From Planctomycetota bacterium (lineage in GTDB: Bacteria; Planctomycetota; UBA1135; GCA-002686595), in the NCBI GenBank assembly GCA_026692665.1, contig JAPLOF010000063.1, forward strand, positions 62,001-126,000: a DNA stretch of 64,000 nt, written 5' to 3'. Made by a program: the position numbers and the translations under genes. How positions within the stretch are numbered: position 1 is the first letter of the stretch; every line of letters begins with the position of its first letter. The notes beneath the pieces were generated by a model, which was given only the letters and a program-made list of their open reading frames with translations, was not told the DNA's origin and searched no databases. Shown here in pieces: positions 16,281 through 25,224 of this stretch.

Positions 16281-18071
16281 ATGCACACCCGACCTTCGTC
16301 CATCCTCGTTCTGGTGATCCCCGCGCTGGCGCTGTCGGTGGTCGCTCGATCCGCGGCCGCCCAGGGAAGCACCACGGTTCGCGCCAGCGTGGACTCCAAC
16401 GGAGCGCAGGGGAACGGCGGCGTCGGCCAACTCGACCTGTCCGCCAACGGCCGGTACGTCGTCTTCACGACCTCCGCGCCGAACCTGGTCCCGGCCGGGA
16501 GCGCCGGCCAGGTGCTGCGCCACGACCTCCAGACGGGAGAGACGATCCTCGTGAGCGCGGGTCCGGGCGGCGTCCCGGCCTCCACCGGGTGCGAGCTGCC
16601 GAGCATTTCGGCCGACGGTCGCTGGGTCGCGTTCACGTGCGGCGCGGCGAACCTGGGCCCCGTCGACACGAACAACCTGCGCGACGTGTACCTGCACGAC
16701 TGCGAGACGGGCGCGAACTGGATCGCCAGCGGCAATCCCGGCCTCGGTCCGATCAACAGCCTGAGCACGAACGCTTCCATCTCGGCCGACGGGCGTTTCG
16801 TGGCGTTCCAGAGTCCGTTCACGAACCTCGACCCGCTCGACACGAACGGCATGACCGACGTCTACGTGTACGACCGCGTGGCGGGCACGACGCAACTCGT
16901 CAGCATCACGCCGTCGGGCGTGCTCGGCGACCTGGGCGCCTACGGGCCTTCGATCTCGGCCGACGGGCGCTACGTGGCGTTTTCCACCTTCTCGACCACG
17001 TTCCATCCGGCCGACGTGAACGGGCTCTCCGACGTCTACGTGAAGGACCGCCTGACGGGAACGCTGACGCTCGTGAGCGCGCGACCCGACGGAATCCCGG
17101 GGAACGGATTCAGTTCGCGGCCCTCGGTCTCGGGCAACGGGCGCTTCGTGGCGTTCGAGTCGAATTCGACCGACCTCGGGCCGCCGGACAACCCCGTCTA
17201 CACCACGATCGACGTGTTCGTGCGCGACGTGTTGGCCGGCACGACCACACTGATCGATCGCACGATCTTCAACGGACCGACGACCAGCCAGAGCGAGCGG
17301 CCGCGCATCAGCTCCGATGGGCGCTTCGTCGCCTTCGACAGCGAGAACCAGAACCTCGTGATCGGCGACGCGAACGCTGCACGCGACGTCTTCCTCCACG
17401 ACCGCGCGCGCGGGGTGACGCTGCGGGTCAGCCTGTCGAACTCCGACCAGGAAGCGGCCGGTTCCCTCCTCTTCTCCGGCAACCCGGCCGTGTCTAGCGA
17501 CGGCACGCGCGTCGCATTCCTGAGCTCGGCTTCGAACCTCGTCGCCGGTGACACGAACGGGTTCATCGACGCCTACGTGCGCACGTCGCCGACGACGGTC
17601 GGCACGACGTTCTGCGCCGGCGACGGAACCGCGACCACGTGTCCGTGCGGGAACTTCGGCGCGCTGGGCAGCGGTTGCGGCAACCCGGTCCAGACGCAAG
17701 GCGGGCACCTCTTCGCGATCGGATCCGCAAGTGTCTCCAACGACACGCTCGTCCTGCGCGGCGAGGGGATGTCCACGGCGTACGCGACCTACTTCCAGGG
17801 CACCACGCAGACGAACGGAGGATCCGGGCTCGTCTTCGGCGATGGCCTCGTGTGCGCCGGCGGCAGCGTGATCCGCCTGGGCGCGAAGCTCTCGCCGGGT
17901 GGAGTCTCGGGCTATCCCGCCGCCGGCGACCAGCCGATCTCGGTGCGCGGCCAGATCCCGGGCGGCGGTGTCACGCGCACGTACCAGGGCTGGTACCGCA
18001 GCTCCGCGCCGTACTGCACGCCGTCGACGTTCAACTTCACGAACGGGTTGCTCGTGTCCTGGCAGTTCTGA
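16281..18071 (+). CDS. secreted WD40-like (PD40/TolB-type) propeller protein with shared C-terminal domain
   Basis: A 596-residue protein with a signal peptide ending VVARSAAAQG. Residues about 45-430 are tandem propeller blades marked by the recurring SADGRYVAF or SADGRFVAF core (at least seven copies) and VYVYDRVAGTTQLVS-type strands, typical of TolB/PD40 repeats. The last 155 residues form the cysteine-bearing C-terminal domain shared with the divergent neighbour: FCAGDGTATTCPCGNFG, FGDGLVCAGGSVIRLG, SVRGQI, YQGWYRSSAPYCTPSTFN and a terminal LLVSW. The start ATG carries a good upstream GGAGAG and begins the signal; upstream reading has no protein-like character. Likely cell-surface or extracellular; function unknown. 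Confidence 0.88.
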   Translation: MHTRPSSILVLVIPALALSVVARSAAAQGSTTVRASVDSNGAQGNGGVGQLDLSANGRYVVFTTSAPNLVPAGSAGQVLRHDLQTGETILVSAGPGGVPASTGCELPSISADGRWVAFTCGAANLGPVDTNNLRDVYLHDCETGANWIASGNPGLGPINSLSTNASISADGRFVAFQSPFTNLDPLDTNGMTDVYVYDRVAGTTQLVSITPSGVLGDLGAYGPSISADGRYVAFSTFSTTFHPADVNGLSDVYVKDRLTGTLTLVSARPDGIPGNGFSSRPSVSGNGRFVAFESNSTDLGPPDNPVYTTIDVFVRDVLAGTTTLIDRTIFNGPTTSQSERPRISSDGRFVAFDSENQNLVIGDANAARDVFLHDRARGVTLRVSLSNSDQEAAGSLLFSGNPAVSSDGTRVAFLSSASNLVAGDTNGFIDAYVRTSPTTVGTTFCAGDGTATTCPCGNFGALGSGCGNPVQTQGGHLFAIGSASVSNDTLVLRGEGMSTAYATYFQGTTQTNGGSGLVFGDGLVCAGGSVIRLGAKLSPGGVSGYPAAGDQPISVRGQIPGGGVTRTYQGWYRSSAPYCTPSTFNFTNGLLVSWQF

Positions 18072-18129
18072 AGCGGGCGAGGCTCTGGTTAGACTCCCGG
18101 TGTTCCGACCCGCACCGGAGAACGACAGC

Positions 18130-19008
18130 ATGTTGGCCCTCTTCCTCACATTTGCCCTCGCGGTTCCGCCCGGTTCGCGGATCCAGGACTCCGCGCCCGA
18201 GACGGCCAGCCCCGCCGGCGAAGACCCCATCGACTGGATCCTCGGACCGGGCGAAGGCCAGCTCGGCGAGCGCGCGGCCGTCGCGATTCCCGAGGGGTTT
18301 CGCTTCACGGGCGCGAAGGGGACTCAGCTCCTCCTCGAGGCGATGGAGAACCCGACCTCGGGCAGCGAGCTCGGGCTCCTGGCCAACGACGCGGCGGACG
18401 CGAAGCAGAGCTGGTTCGTCGTCTTCGAGTTCTCGGAGTCCGGCTACGTGAAGGACGAAGACCGCGACCAGCTCGACGCCAACGCCCTCATGGAGACCAT
18501 GAAGGCGGGCAACGAGCGCGGCAACGAGCTGCGCAAGCAGCGCGGCTGGGAGACGATCGAGCTCGTCGGCTGGAAGCGCGAGCCCTTCTACGACCCGCGC
18601 ACGAACAACCTGACGTGGGCGACCCTCGCGCGGACGAAGAGCGGCTCGGAGAGCGTCAACTGGTCCGTACGCGTGCTCGGCCGCGAAGGCGTCATGAACG
18701 TCGACCTCGTGCTCGCACCCGAGACGCTCGACGCGGCCCTGCCCGCGTTCGAGAAGGTCATCGACTCGTTCCAGTACGCGGACGGCCAGCGCTACGCGCA
18801 GTTCACCGCCGGGGACAAGGTCGCCGAGTACGGCCTCGCGGCGCTCGTCGTGGGCGGCGGCGCGGCCATCGCGGCGAAGACCGGGCTCCTGGCGAAGTTC
18901 TGGAAGTTCATCGTGGCCGGCCTCGTCGCCTTGGCGGCGGCCGGCAAGCGGTTCTGGTCCTGGTTGAGCGGACGGCGCCAAGAACCTCGCGAAGGCGAGA
19001 CGAACTGA
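18130..19008 (+). CDS. DUF2167-family membrane-anchored protein
   Basis: A 292-residue protein with an N-terminal signal (MLALFLTFALAVPPGS) and a DUF2167 body: IDWILGPGEGQLGERAAVAIPEGF, SWFVVFEFSESGYVKDEDRD and VGWKREPFYDPRTNNLTWA are typical of that family. Near the C-terminus a hydrophobic helix (about 238-275) anchors it, followed by a short basic tail, so most of the chain lies outside the cytoplasm. The family has no established function. Start: GGAGAACGACAGCATG gives a well-spaced ribosome site. The next gene begins 9 bases after the stop, suggesting one operon. Confidence 0.88.
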   Translation: MLALFLTFALAVPPGSRIQDSAPETASPAGEDPIDWILGPGEGQLGERAAVAIPEGFRFTGAKGTQLLLEAMENPTSGSELGLLANDAADAKQSWFVVFEFSESGYVKDEDRDQLDANALMETMKAGNERGNELRKQRGWETIELVGWKREPFYDPRTNNLTWATLARTKSGSESVNWSVRVLGREGVMNVDLVLAPETLDAALPAFEKVIDSFQYADGQRYAQFTAGDKVAEYGLAALVVGGGAAIAAKTGLLAKFWKFIVAGLVALAAAGKRFWSWLSGRRQEPREGETN

Positions 19009-19017
19009 CGCAGCCGG

Positions 19018-20187
19018 ATGGAGGAACTCGGCGAGCTCGTCGCGGTCCTCCTCGGGCTGCACGCCGCGCTCGGACTCCACTGGTTTCCGCGCGGAGCCTA
19101 CGTGTTCCGCGCGTTCTTCGGCGCGGGATCGCGTGTGATCCCGGCGTCCGCGGCGTGGGGGAGCGACCGCATGGCGCTCTTCTTCGGAGCACCGCTGCCT
19201 GGCGCGGGGCGCTTCCACCTCGTCGAGCTGTTCCCGCTGTCGCTCGGACGTGAGGCCATTCTCGCCCACGTCGCGCAGGACCCGAACCCAGGCGGCCGGA
19301 CGCCGAAGAGCGGACGGCTCGCGACATGGGACGACGCACGCGGCGCGCGCGCGGAGACCCGCGACGTGTACCTCGGCCGGGCGCCGCTCGTCACGGTCGG
19401 CTCCGAGGCGCTGGCGGCCCACGTCGTTCGAATGCTGCGGCGGCTGTCGCCGCTGGAACCCGCGGAGCGCGCGCGGGAGCTCGAGTCGATCCAGTTGCGG
19501 GCGCTCGACGAAGCGCTCGTGAGGGAGCGCGCGGACGCCTGGGTGCGCGAGGCGCGGCGGCTGCGCTGGCCCGCGATCGCGACGTTCGCGTTCCTCTTCC
19601 TCGTGCTCCCCCTGGTCGGGGTGACGCTCGGGCTTTCACTCGCCTGGCCGTGGCTCCTGGCCGTCGCGATCGCGCTGCAAGCGTGGAGCGCGGTCGCGTT
19701 CTTCCGGGCGCACCGGCGACTGGAGCCGGCCGAACGTGGCGAGCGCGCGCGACGCACGTTCACCGTCGCACTCTCCCCGCTCGAAGCGCTGCGCGGCGCG
19801 GAGATCCTCGGCCGAGACCTGCTCGCCGGGTTCCATCCGCTGGCCGTCGGCGCCGTGCTCCTGTCGCGGGCCGATTTCGAACGGTTCGCGGAGCGAGTCC
19901 TGCGCGATGCGCTCCACCCGATCCCGCCGACCTGCCCGAGCGACGACCCGCGCTCGATCGCGACCGAGCGCGAAGCTCGCGAGCGCCTCGTGCGCGCGCT
20001 CGAACTCGCCGCGCGGCGCGCCGGGCTGCCCGCCGACCTCGCGACGCGCGCGCCGGCCGGCGACTCCGACGAGCGCTCGTACTGCCCGCGCTGCCTGCGC
20101 ACGTACCTGCTCGAGGCCGGCACGTGCCCGGAGTGCTGGGACCTGCCGCTCGCGCCGCTCGAGCGCGCGCGCGCCGTCGTCGCCTGA
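19018..20187 (+). CDS. membrane protein of unknown function with C-terminal zinc-ribbon-like motif
   Basis: A 389-residue protein I do not recognise. Residues 1-35 include a short hydrophobic segment; a two-helix membrane unit (AIATFAFLFLVLPLVGVTLG and following WPWLLAVAIALQAW) spans about 183-225. The C-terminus carries CPRC-x11-CPEC (in YCPRCLRTY and GTCPECWDLP), a four-cysteine zinc-ribbon pattern. The soluble parts are Arg/Ala/Glu-rich. Its start lies 9 bases after the DUF2167 gene, and third codon positions are strongly GC-biased, so it is a genuine gene. The zinc ribbon suggests protein or nucleic-acid contact on the cytoplasmic side. Confidence 0.75.
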   Translation: MEELGELVAVLLGLHAALGLHWFPRGAYVFRAFFGAGSRVIPASAAWGSDRMALFFGAPLPGAGRFHLVELFPLSLGREAILAHVAQDPNPGGRTPKSGRLATWDDARGARAETRDVYLGRAPLVTVGSEALAAHVVRMLRRLSPLEPAERARELESIQLRALDEALVRERADAWVREARRLRWPAIATFAFLFLVLPLVGVTLGLSLAWPWLLAVAIALQAWSAVAFFRAHRRLEPAERGERARRTFTVALSPLEALRGAEILGRDLLAGFHPLAVGAVLLSRADFERFAERVLRDALHPIPPTCPSDDPRSIATEREARERLVRALELAARRAGLPADLATRAPAGDSDERSYCPRCLRTYLLEAGTCPECWDLPLAPLERARAVVA

Positions 20188-20308
20188 CCCTTTTGCGCGG
20201 CGCGTACCGTTTCGCCGCCCACGCTTCGACGCCGCGCCGGTATCTTCGCGCGCCGAGTTCGCGACCGGCCCACATGGCGCGCGGAGCGGACCGACCGGAG
20301 CACCCACC

Positions 20309-20782
20309 ATGCAGCGTCTGCGTTCCAAGTCCGTCCTCATCCCCTCGATCGCGCTCGCCGCCGTCGCCGCGACGAGCTGGCTGTCGCTGCACGCCGGCGC
20401 AAGCCCGGCCGCGGCCGTCGATCCCGCTGAAGCCGCGATCAAGGCTGCGATGAGCCAGATGAACGACGCGCTCAAGGTGCTGGGCAAGGGCGTGACGGCC
20501 GAGACCAAGGTGGCGGCTCTCGACGAGCTGACGAAGTTCGAGACCGCCCTGATCGCCGCCAAGGCGCAGGTGCCCGCGTCGGCCGAGAAGGTCGACGAGA
20601 AGAAGCGCGCGGCGTTCGTCGCCGACTACCGCAAGACCTTGCTCGAGACGCTCAAGATCGCCTGCGACGCCGAGGCCGCGATCGCCGACGGGAAGTACAA
20701 GGACGCGGAGAAGCTGATCAACAACAAGCTCTCGGCCCAGAAGTCGGCCGGGCACGGGAAGTTCAAGCCCGAGGGGATGTAG
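20309..20782 (+). CDS. cytochrome b562-like exported four-helix protein
   Basis: A 157-residue protein with a signal segment (PSIALAAVAATSWLSLHAGA) followed by a mostly helical domain. The helix order, the methionines near the first helix start (Met48, Met51) and the C-terminal His149 in SAGHGKF fit the Met/His haem ligands of soluble cytochrome b562. Planctomycete proteins of this type end in a similar GHxKxK segment. It would be a periplasmic electron carrier or a haem-free relative; no CxxCH is present, so haem would be non-covalent. The 121-base region before the gene can contain its own promoter. No redox partner is adjacent. Confidence 0.65.
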   Translation: MQRLRSKSVLIPSIALAAVAATSWLSLHAGASPAAAVDPAEAAIKAAMSQMNDALKVLGKGVTAETKVAALDELTKFETALIAAKAQVPASAEKVDEKKRAAFVADYRKTLLETLKIACDAEAAIADGKYKDAEKLINNKLSAQKSAGHGKFKPEGM

Positions 20783-20848
20783 CTCCCCGGCCGTCGATCT
20801 GGAGCACGAAGGAGCGCGGATCGCGGCCTCGAGATGCCCGCCGCCCGG

Positions 20849-21490
20849 TCAGCGCGTCCCGCGACCGCGCGCCGCGGCGGCGCGCGCCTTGGACTGGCCG
20901 GAGATCGTGCGGGTCAGCGCGCGCTTCTGGAGGCCGACTCCGGAGCGCATGCCATCCGGGCTGCCGCGCGTCGATCGGCGCGAGGGGCGCTTCGGGCCGC
21001 TCGCCTCCGTCTCCGTCTCCGGCTCCGCGCTCTCGGCATGCTCCGCGGGCTTTTTCGCGGCGGCCTTCACGCTGCCGCGCTCCGAGAACCCGGCGCGCTC
21101 GAGGTCGCGGCCGACCGCGCGCGTCAGGCTGCCGAGCACCGCGTCGAACGCGCGCCGTGCGTCGCGGCCGCGCGCGCTCACCTGGATCGTCGGACGCGAC
21201 TCCAGGACGACCTTGATGCGGCACTCCGTGTCGATGCCGCCGCGCGGGCCGTTGAAGTCCTCGAAGCGCGCGGTCACGCGCTCGATGTGGATCGCGTACT
21301 TGCCGAGCCGCGCGCCGAGCTTCGCGTGGAGGTACTTCTCGAGCGGGGGGTGGATCGCGACGCCTTGCGTGTGGATCGCGAGCGGCGTCGCGGCCGCGTC
21401 CGTGCGGCCGCGGCCGGCCCGAGTCGCGCGCGGGGAACCGGAACCAAGGGGCGCTTTGCGGGATCCGATGACTTTCGACTTCGCTGCCAT
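20849..21490 (-). CDS. hpf: ribosome hibernation-promoting factor (HPF/RaiA family) with basic tails
   Basis: A 213-residue protein with an HPF/RaiA core at about 37-132: LAIHTQGVAIHPPLEKYLHAKL starts the fold, shown by HPPLEKYLHAKLGARLGKY, and ends with the DAVLGSLTRAVGRDLER helix. Such proteins bind the 30S decoding region and inactivate ribosomes during stress. Unusual here are a 36-residue Ser/Arg/Lys-rich N-terminal extension and a roughly 80-residue basic C-terminal tail (RRSTRGSPDGM, KRALTRTISGQSKARAA), which replaces the dimerisation domain of long HPFs. The ATG at 21490 gives the extension; an internal start would remove it. No sigma-54 gene is near. Confidence 0.8.
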   Translation of the reverse strand: MAAKSKVIGSRKAPLGSGSPRATRAGRGRTDAAATPLAIHTQGVAIHPPLEKYLHAKLGARLGKYAIHIERVTARFEDFNGPRGGIDTECRIKVVLESRPTIQVSARGRDARRAFDAVLGSLTRAVGRDLERAGFSERGSVKAAAKKPAEHAESAEPETETEASGPKRPSRRSTRGSPDGMRSGVGLQKRALTRTISGQSKARAAAARGRGTR

Positions 21491-21825
21491 GTGCCTGCTT
21501 CGGTTGCGACGGGGACCGTTTCGAGGGGGAGGACGAGACTGAGCGCGCAGTATCGCACTCCGGACGCTCCGATCGGCGCGGATCGAGACGGGAATCCGCG
21601 GCCCTACCGCGCTGTCGGCCAAGGACTTCGCGCGCGGGCCCCGAAAAATCCGCCTCCAGCCGCGACCTGCGCGATCGCCGCGCGGTCTGTGGATCGGACG
21701 GCCCGCGTTGGAGAGCACAGTGCGGCGCGCGGGAACGCCGCCCTGGACGTGGGGATCGGCGCGGGCCGTCCGACTCCCGCCCGCATAGAGCGCTCGTTCT
21801 CGACTCGGAGGATTCGCCCCGCGGA
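21491..21825. other. 335-base intergenic region between two minus-strand genes
   Basis: No open frame here has convincing protein character. The region lies downstream of the aminotransferase gene and upstream of hpf, so it should carry the hpf promoter and an aminotransferase transcript end. I see no clear terminator hairpin with T-tract and no tRNA or riboswitch fold. Confidence 0.5.
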
Positions 21826-23016
21826 TCAGCGCGCGGTGCGCGACGCCGCGCTCGGCCGGCGCTTCGCCAGGAACCGGCCCATCCGCTCCAGCGCCTGTTC
21901 GATGATCGGCAGCGACGTCGCGTACGAGAGGCGGACGTGCGCGTCGACGCCGAAGGCCGAGCCGGGCACGAGGGCCAGTTCGACCTCTTCGAGCAGGTCC
22001 TCGCAGAGCCCGCTCGAACCGCGCGTGTCCAGGAACGCCGACACGTCGGGGAAGGCGTAGAACGCGCCGCGCGGCATCTCGCACGGCAACCCCAGCGACC
22101 GCAGACCGGCGACCAGGACGTCGCGGCGGCGCTGGAACTCGTCGCACATGCGCTGGACCTCGGGCGGTTCGCTCTTCAGGCAGGCCTCGAACGCGCTCTG
22201 CGACACGGCGTTCGGGCAGCCGGTCAGCTGGCTGTGCAGCCGTCCCACCGCCGCGGCGATGTCGACGGGCGCGGCAACGTAGCCGATGCGGTAGCCCGTC
22301 ATCGCGAAGGCCTTGCTGGCGCCGTCGACGATCACGGTGCGCGCGCGCATCGCGGGCGAGATCGAGGCCGGGCTGAAGTTGGGCGCTCCGCTGTAGACGA
22401 GGCGGCGGTAGATCTCGTCGGTCACGATCCACAGGTCGTGCTTCTCAGCAACGGCGCCGATCGCGCGCACCTCGGCCTCGCTCATCACGTAGCCGGACGG
22501 GTTGTTGGGCGAGTTGAGCAGGATCCCGCGCGTCTTGGGCGTGATCGCGCGCTCGATCGCGGCGAGATCGGGGCCCAGGTCCTTGCGCGAGGGGATCTCG
22601 AGCGGCTTCGCGCCGGCGTAGCGCAGGATCTCGACGTAGCTGACCCAGGCGGGGAGGAGGCACAGAACCTCGTCGCCCTGCTCGATCAGGGCCAGCAGCG
22701 CGCCGGACAGCGCGTGCTTCGCGCTGTGGCAGACCGTGATCTCGGCCGGCGTGTAGGCGACGCCGCGGGTCGCGCTGACGTGCTCGGCGATCGCCTTGCG
22801 CAGGGACCCGGTGCCCTCGGCCGGCGTGTAGCGCACCTTGCCGCCGCGCACCGTCGCGACGGCCGCGTCCTGGGCCGCCATGGGGGCCGGGAAGTCGGGC
22901 TCGCCGACCGACATGTTGACCACGTCGCGGCCGGTGGCGATCAGGTCCTTGGCGCGCGTGTCGAGCGCGATCGTGGTCGAGAGCGCGATGGAGCGGACGC
23001 GGGCGTTGGGGCGCAT
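21826..23016 (-). CDS. class I/II aminotransferase (aspartate aminotransferase-like)
   Basis: A 396-residue fold-type I PLP enzyme. Lys235 in VDGASKAFAMTGYRIGY is the Schiff-base lysine. NSPNNPSGYVMS (168-179) holds the conserved NNPSG asparagine, TDEIYRRLVYSG (199-210) the PLP-binding aspartate and tyrosine, and the C-terminal HVRLSYATS holds the substrate-carboxylate arginine. MSVGEPDFPAP is typical of group I-gamma aspartate aminotransferases. It moves an amino group between aspartate (or aromatic amino acids) and 2-oxoglutarate; exact specificity cannot be read. The gene stands alone on the minus strand, divergent from the next gene over 198 bases. Confidence 0.92.
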   Translation of the reverse strand: MRPNARVRSIALSTTIALDTRAKDLIATGRDVVNMSVGEPDFPAPMAAQDAAVATVRGGKVRYTPAEGTGSLRKAIAEHVSATRGVAYTPAEITVCHSAKHALSGALLALIEQGDEVLCLLPAWVSYVEILRYAGAKPLEIPSRKDLGPDLAAIERAITPKTRGILLNSPNNPSGYVMSEAEVRAIGAVAEKHDLWIVTDEIYRRLVYSGAPNFSPASISPAMRARTVIVDGASKAFAMTGYRIGYVAAPVDIAAAVGRLHSQLTGCPNAVSQSAFEACLKSEPPEVQRMCDEFQRRRDVLVAGLRSLGLPCEMPRGAFYAFPDVSAFLDTRGSSGLCEDLLEEVELALVPGSAFGVDAHVRLSYATSLPIIEQALERMGRFLAKRRPSAASRTAR

Positions 23017-23214
23017 CCCGAGATTCTCCGGCCCCCCCGCGTCAGATCAAGAGAGGGCGGAAGAACGGGCTCGCCCGGGCGTCTCCGGGCGGCTCGGGGC
23101 GCCGATCGCCTTGGACCACGCCACCCGCGCGAACGTAGGGTATCGGGCCCGCACGCCGCCGGCGCCCGCCTCCACGGCCCGCCCCACCGACCTGGACCGA
23201 CCTTTCGCCCCACG

Positions 23215-25224
23215 ATGAGCCTGAAGTCCCGCCTCCTGCGCATCACCCTCATCGGGCTCGCCGTGATCCTCTTCGCGGGCTACTTCGCGTTCTCGACCCT
23301 GTTCTTCAACCCGCTGGAGAGCGACCTCGACGTGGACGTGGCGGCGCTGGCGCCGCGCGATGTCGACTTCTATGCCTCGCGCGGCAAGCTCGAGGACGCC
23401 TTCTCCAAGTTCCCGCGGCTCGAGATCCAGGATCGCCTCGACAAGAGCCCGGGTTGGAAGGCCTGGATCGGAAGCCCCGAGTACGCCGCGCTCGACCAGG
23501 AGCTGGGCATCGAGAAGACGCTCGCGTCCCTGCGCGAAGCCGTGGGGCAGATCCCGCTCGGCAAGGAACCGCAGGACATCTACGGCGGGCGCGACCTGGC
23601 GGTCGCAGGCTACTTCCGCGGACGCGGGCTCGAGAACGCCGACTGGGCGGTGTATGGGCGCGCGTCGTGGATGGGCAAGCTCGGGGCCTCGGCACTCTTC
23701 CGCTCCACCTGGTTCGGGCTCGCGGATCGCGGCCTCAAGGTCGCGATCGACGGCAACGTGGCGTCGGTCGAGGGCGCCGGGCTCGCGCGCAAGCTGTACG
23801 TCACGCGGATCCAGGATGTCGTCATCGTCGCGACGAAGCCGGAACTCGCGAAGGCCGCGCACGAGCTGAAGGCGCGCGCCTACACGGATTCCGTCTACCA
23901 GAGCGCCGTGTACTTCGACCACGTCGAGCGCGCGTCCGGCCGCGCGCCCGAGCGCGACGAACTCGAGGTCGTCATCGACGTGCCGAAGCTCCTGTCCGCG
24001 CTGGCGCTGCCCGAGCCGTGGCCGGACACCCGATCCCAGGACTTCCTGCCGGCATTCCTCGGGCGCCTGTTCCAGGTCAGCTCGCTGAAGACCGCCGCCG
24101 GCGTGTTCCAGGCCGGCGAGGGCGCGTCGCTCGACCTCTACAGCGACCTGAACTCGGAGCGCCTGACGACGGACATGCAGAGGCTCTACCGCGCGCGGGG
24201 CTTCTCGCGCGAGGACCTCCTGAACTCCGCGGCGGCGATGGCGCCGGCGGACAGCGGCCTCTTCGTCTACCTGCACGCGGGATTGGGCGACCTGCTCAAG
24301 CTGGCGAAGGACGCCGCGGAGCCGGCGCTGCGCGCGAACCTCGAGGACACCTTCCGCAACACGGGCAAGTTCCCGACGCTCGACGCGCTGATCGCGCACC
24401 TCGACGCCTCGTTCAAGGATCGCGCGGCGATCATCGTGCGCCCGAACGACTACCCCGTGGACCCCGACGGGCCGCAGAACGACGGCACGCCCGTCCCCGC
24501 GTGGGCGGTGGTCCTGTGGTCGAAGGACGTGGCGAAGATCGTCGATCTGCGCGACACGATCGGGACCAAAGGGGCGCTGTTCGGGCTGCAGGGCCGCAAG
24601 CCCGGCGAGCCCGGCTACTTCAACAACACGGAATCCGGCTTCGAGATCCGCGAGTTCTGGTCGCCGCTCGTGCCCGGCACCGGGATGATCGCGACCTGCA
24701 ACGCGAACGAGCTCACGATCGTCACGAATAGCTTCCGGATGCTCGGGCACATCCTGAAGACCAGCACGCAGGGCGGCGACCGCTATCCGCGCCTTTCGGA
24801 CGAGCCCACGTTCCAGGCGCTCGTGCGCAGCTCGCTCTCGAACGGGAACGCGTTCCTGTGGGCGAACCCGCGGTCGATCGCGCCCATCCTGCGAGCGACG
24901 GCGCGGCGCCGTGCCGAGGACAAGATCGTGGTCGACTGGAAGGCCGAGCGGGAGCGCGTGGAGACGAAGGTCTTGCGCGAGAAGTTCCCCGGCAAACGGC
25001 GCCCGCTCTCGGCCGAGGACCAGGCCGCGCTCGACCTGGTCGTGGACCCCGAGATCGAGAGCATCGAGCGCCGCATCAAGAACGAGCAGGTGCCCGCGAT
25101 CGTCGCGCAGGAGGAGCGCGCCCTGACCTACGCCGAGCAGATCACGGCCGCGATGGCCGTGCTGGCGCTCAACCCGAAGAGCTTCGAGCTCTCGGTGCGG
25201 GTGCTGGCGCCCCTGCCGGAGTGA
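23215..25224 (+). CDS. large membrane-anchored protein of unknown function
   Basis: A 669-residue protein with an N-terminal anchor (LLRITLIGLAVILFAGYFAF, about 8-27) and a long exported body. Segments such as DVDFYASRGKLEDAFSKFP and VYLHAGLGDLLKLAKDA recall DUF3352-like proteins, but I am not certain. The C-terminal 150 residues are charged and helical. No catalytic motif is visible. The first ATG of the frame with a hydrophobic anchor was chosen; the upstream in-frame stretch is the shadow of the aminotransferase gene. Its TGA stop lies inside the left arm of a 148-base palindrome, so the transcript end is built into that structure. Confidence 0.75.
   Translation: MSLKSRLLRITLIGLAVILFAGYFAFSTLFFNPLESDLDVDVAALAPRDVDFYASRGKLEDAFSKFPRLEIQDRLDKSPGWKAWIGSPEYAALDQELGIEKTLASLREAVGQIPLGKEPQDIYGGRDLAVAGYFRGRGLENADWAVYGRASWMGKLGASALFRSTWFGLADRGLKVAIDGNVASVEGAGLARKLYVTRIQDVVIVATKPELAKAAHELKARAYTDSVYQSAVYFDHVERASGRAPERDELEVVIDVPKLLSALALPEPWPDTRSQDFLPAFLGRLFQVSSLKTAAGVFQAGEGASLDLYSDLNSERLTTDMQRLYRARGFSREDLLNSAAAMAPADSGLFVYLHAGLGDLLKLAKDAAEPALRANLEDTFRNTGKFPTLDALIAHLDASFKDRAAIIVRPNDYPVDPDGPQNDGTPVPAWAVVLWSKDVAKIVDLRDTIGTKGALFGLQGRKPGEPGYFNNTESGFEIREFWSPLVPGTGMIATCNANELTIVTNSFRMLGHILKTSTQGGDRYPRLSDEPTFQALVRSSLSNGNAFLWANPRSIAPILRATARRRAEDKIVVDWKAERERVETKVLREKFPGKRRPLSAEDQAALDLVVDPEIESIERRIKNEQVPAIVAQEERALTYAEQITAAMAVLALNPKSFELSVRVLAPLPE

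Noticed and set aside
16800-17600. Possible CRISPR-like regular repeats
   Set aside because: The periodic similarity comes from propeller blades with SADGR(Y/F)VAF codons inside an open gene, with unequal spacing.
15642-18308. Minus-strand 888-codon open frame over two secreted-protein genes
   Set aside because: Shadow of the plus-strand WD40-like gene; no initiation signal and no protein-like segments.
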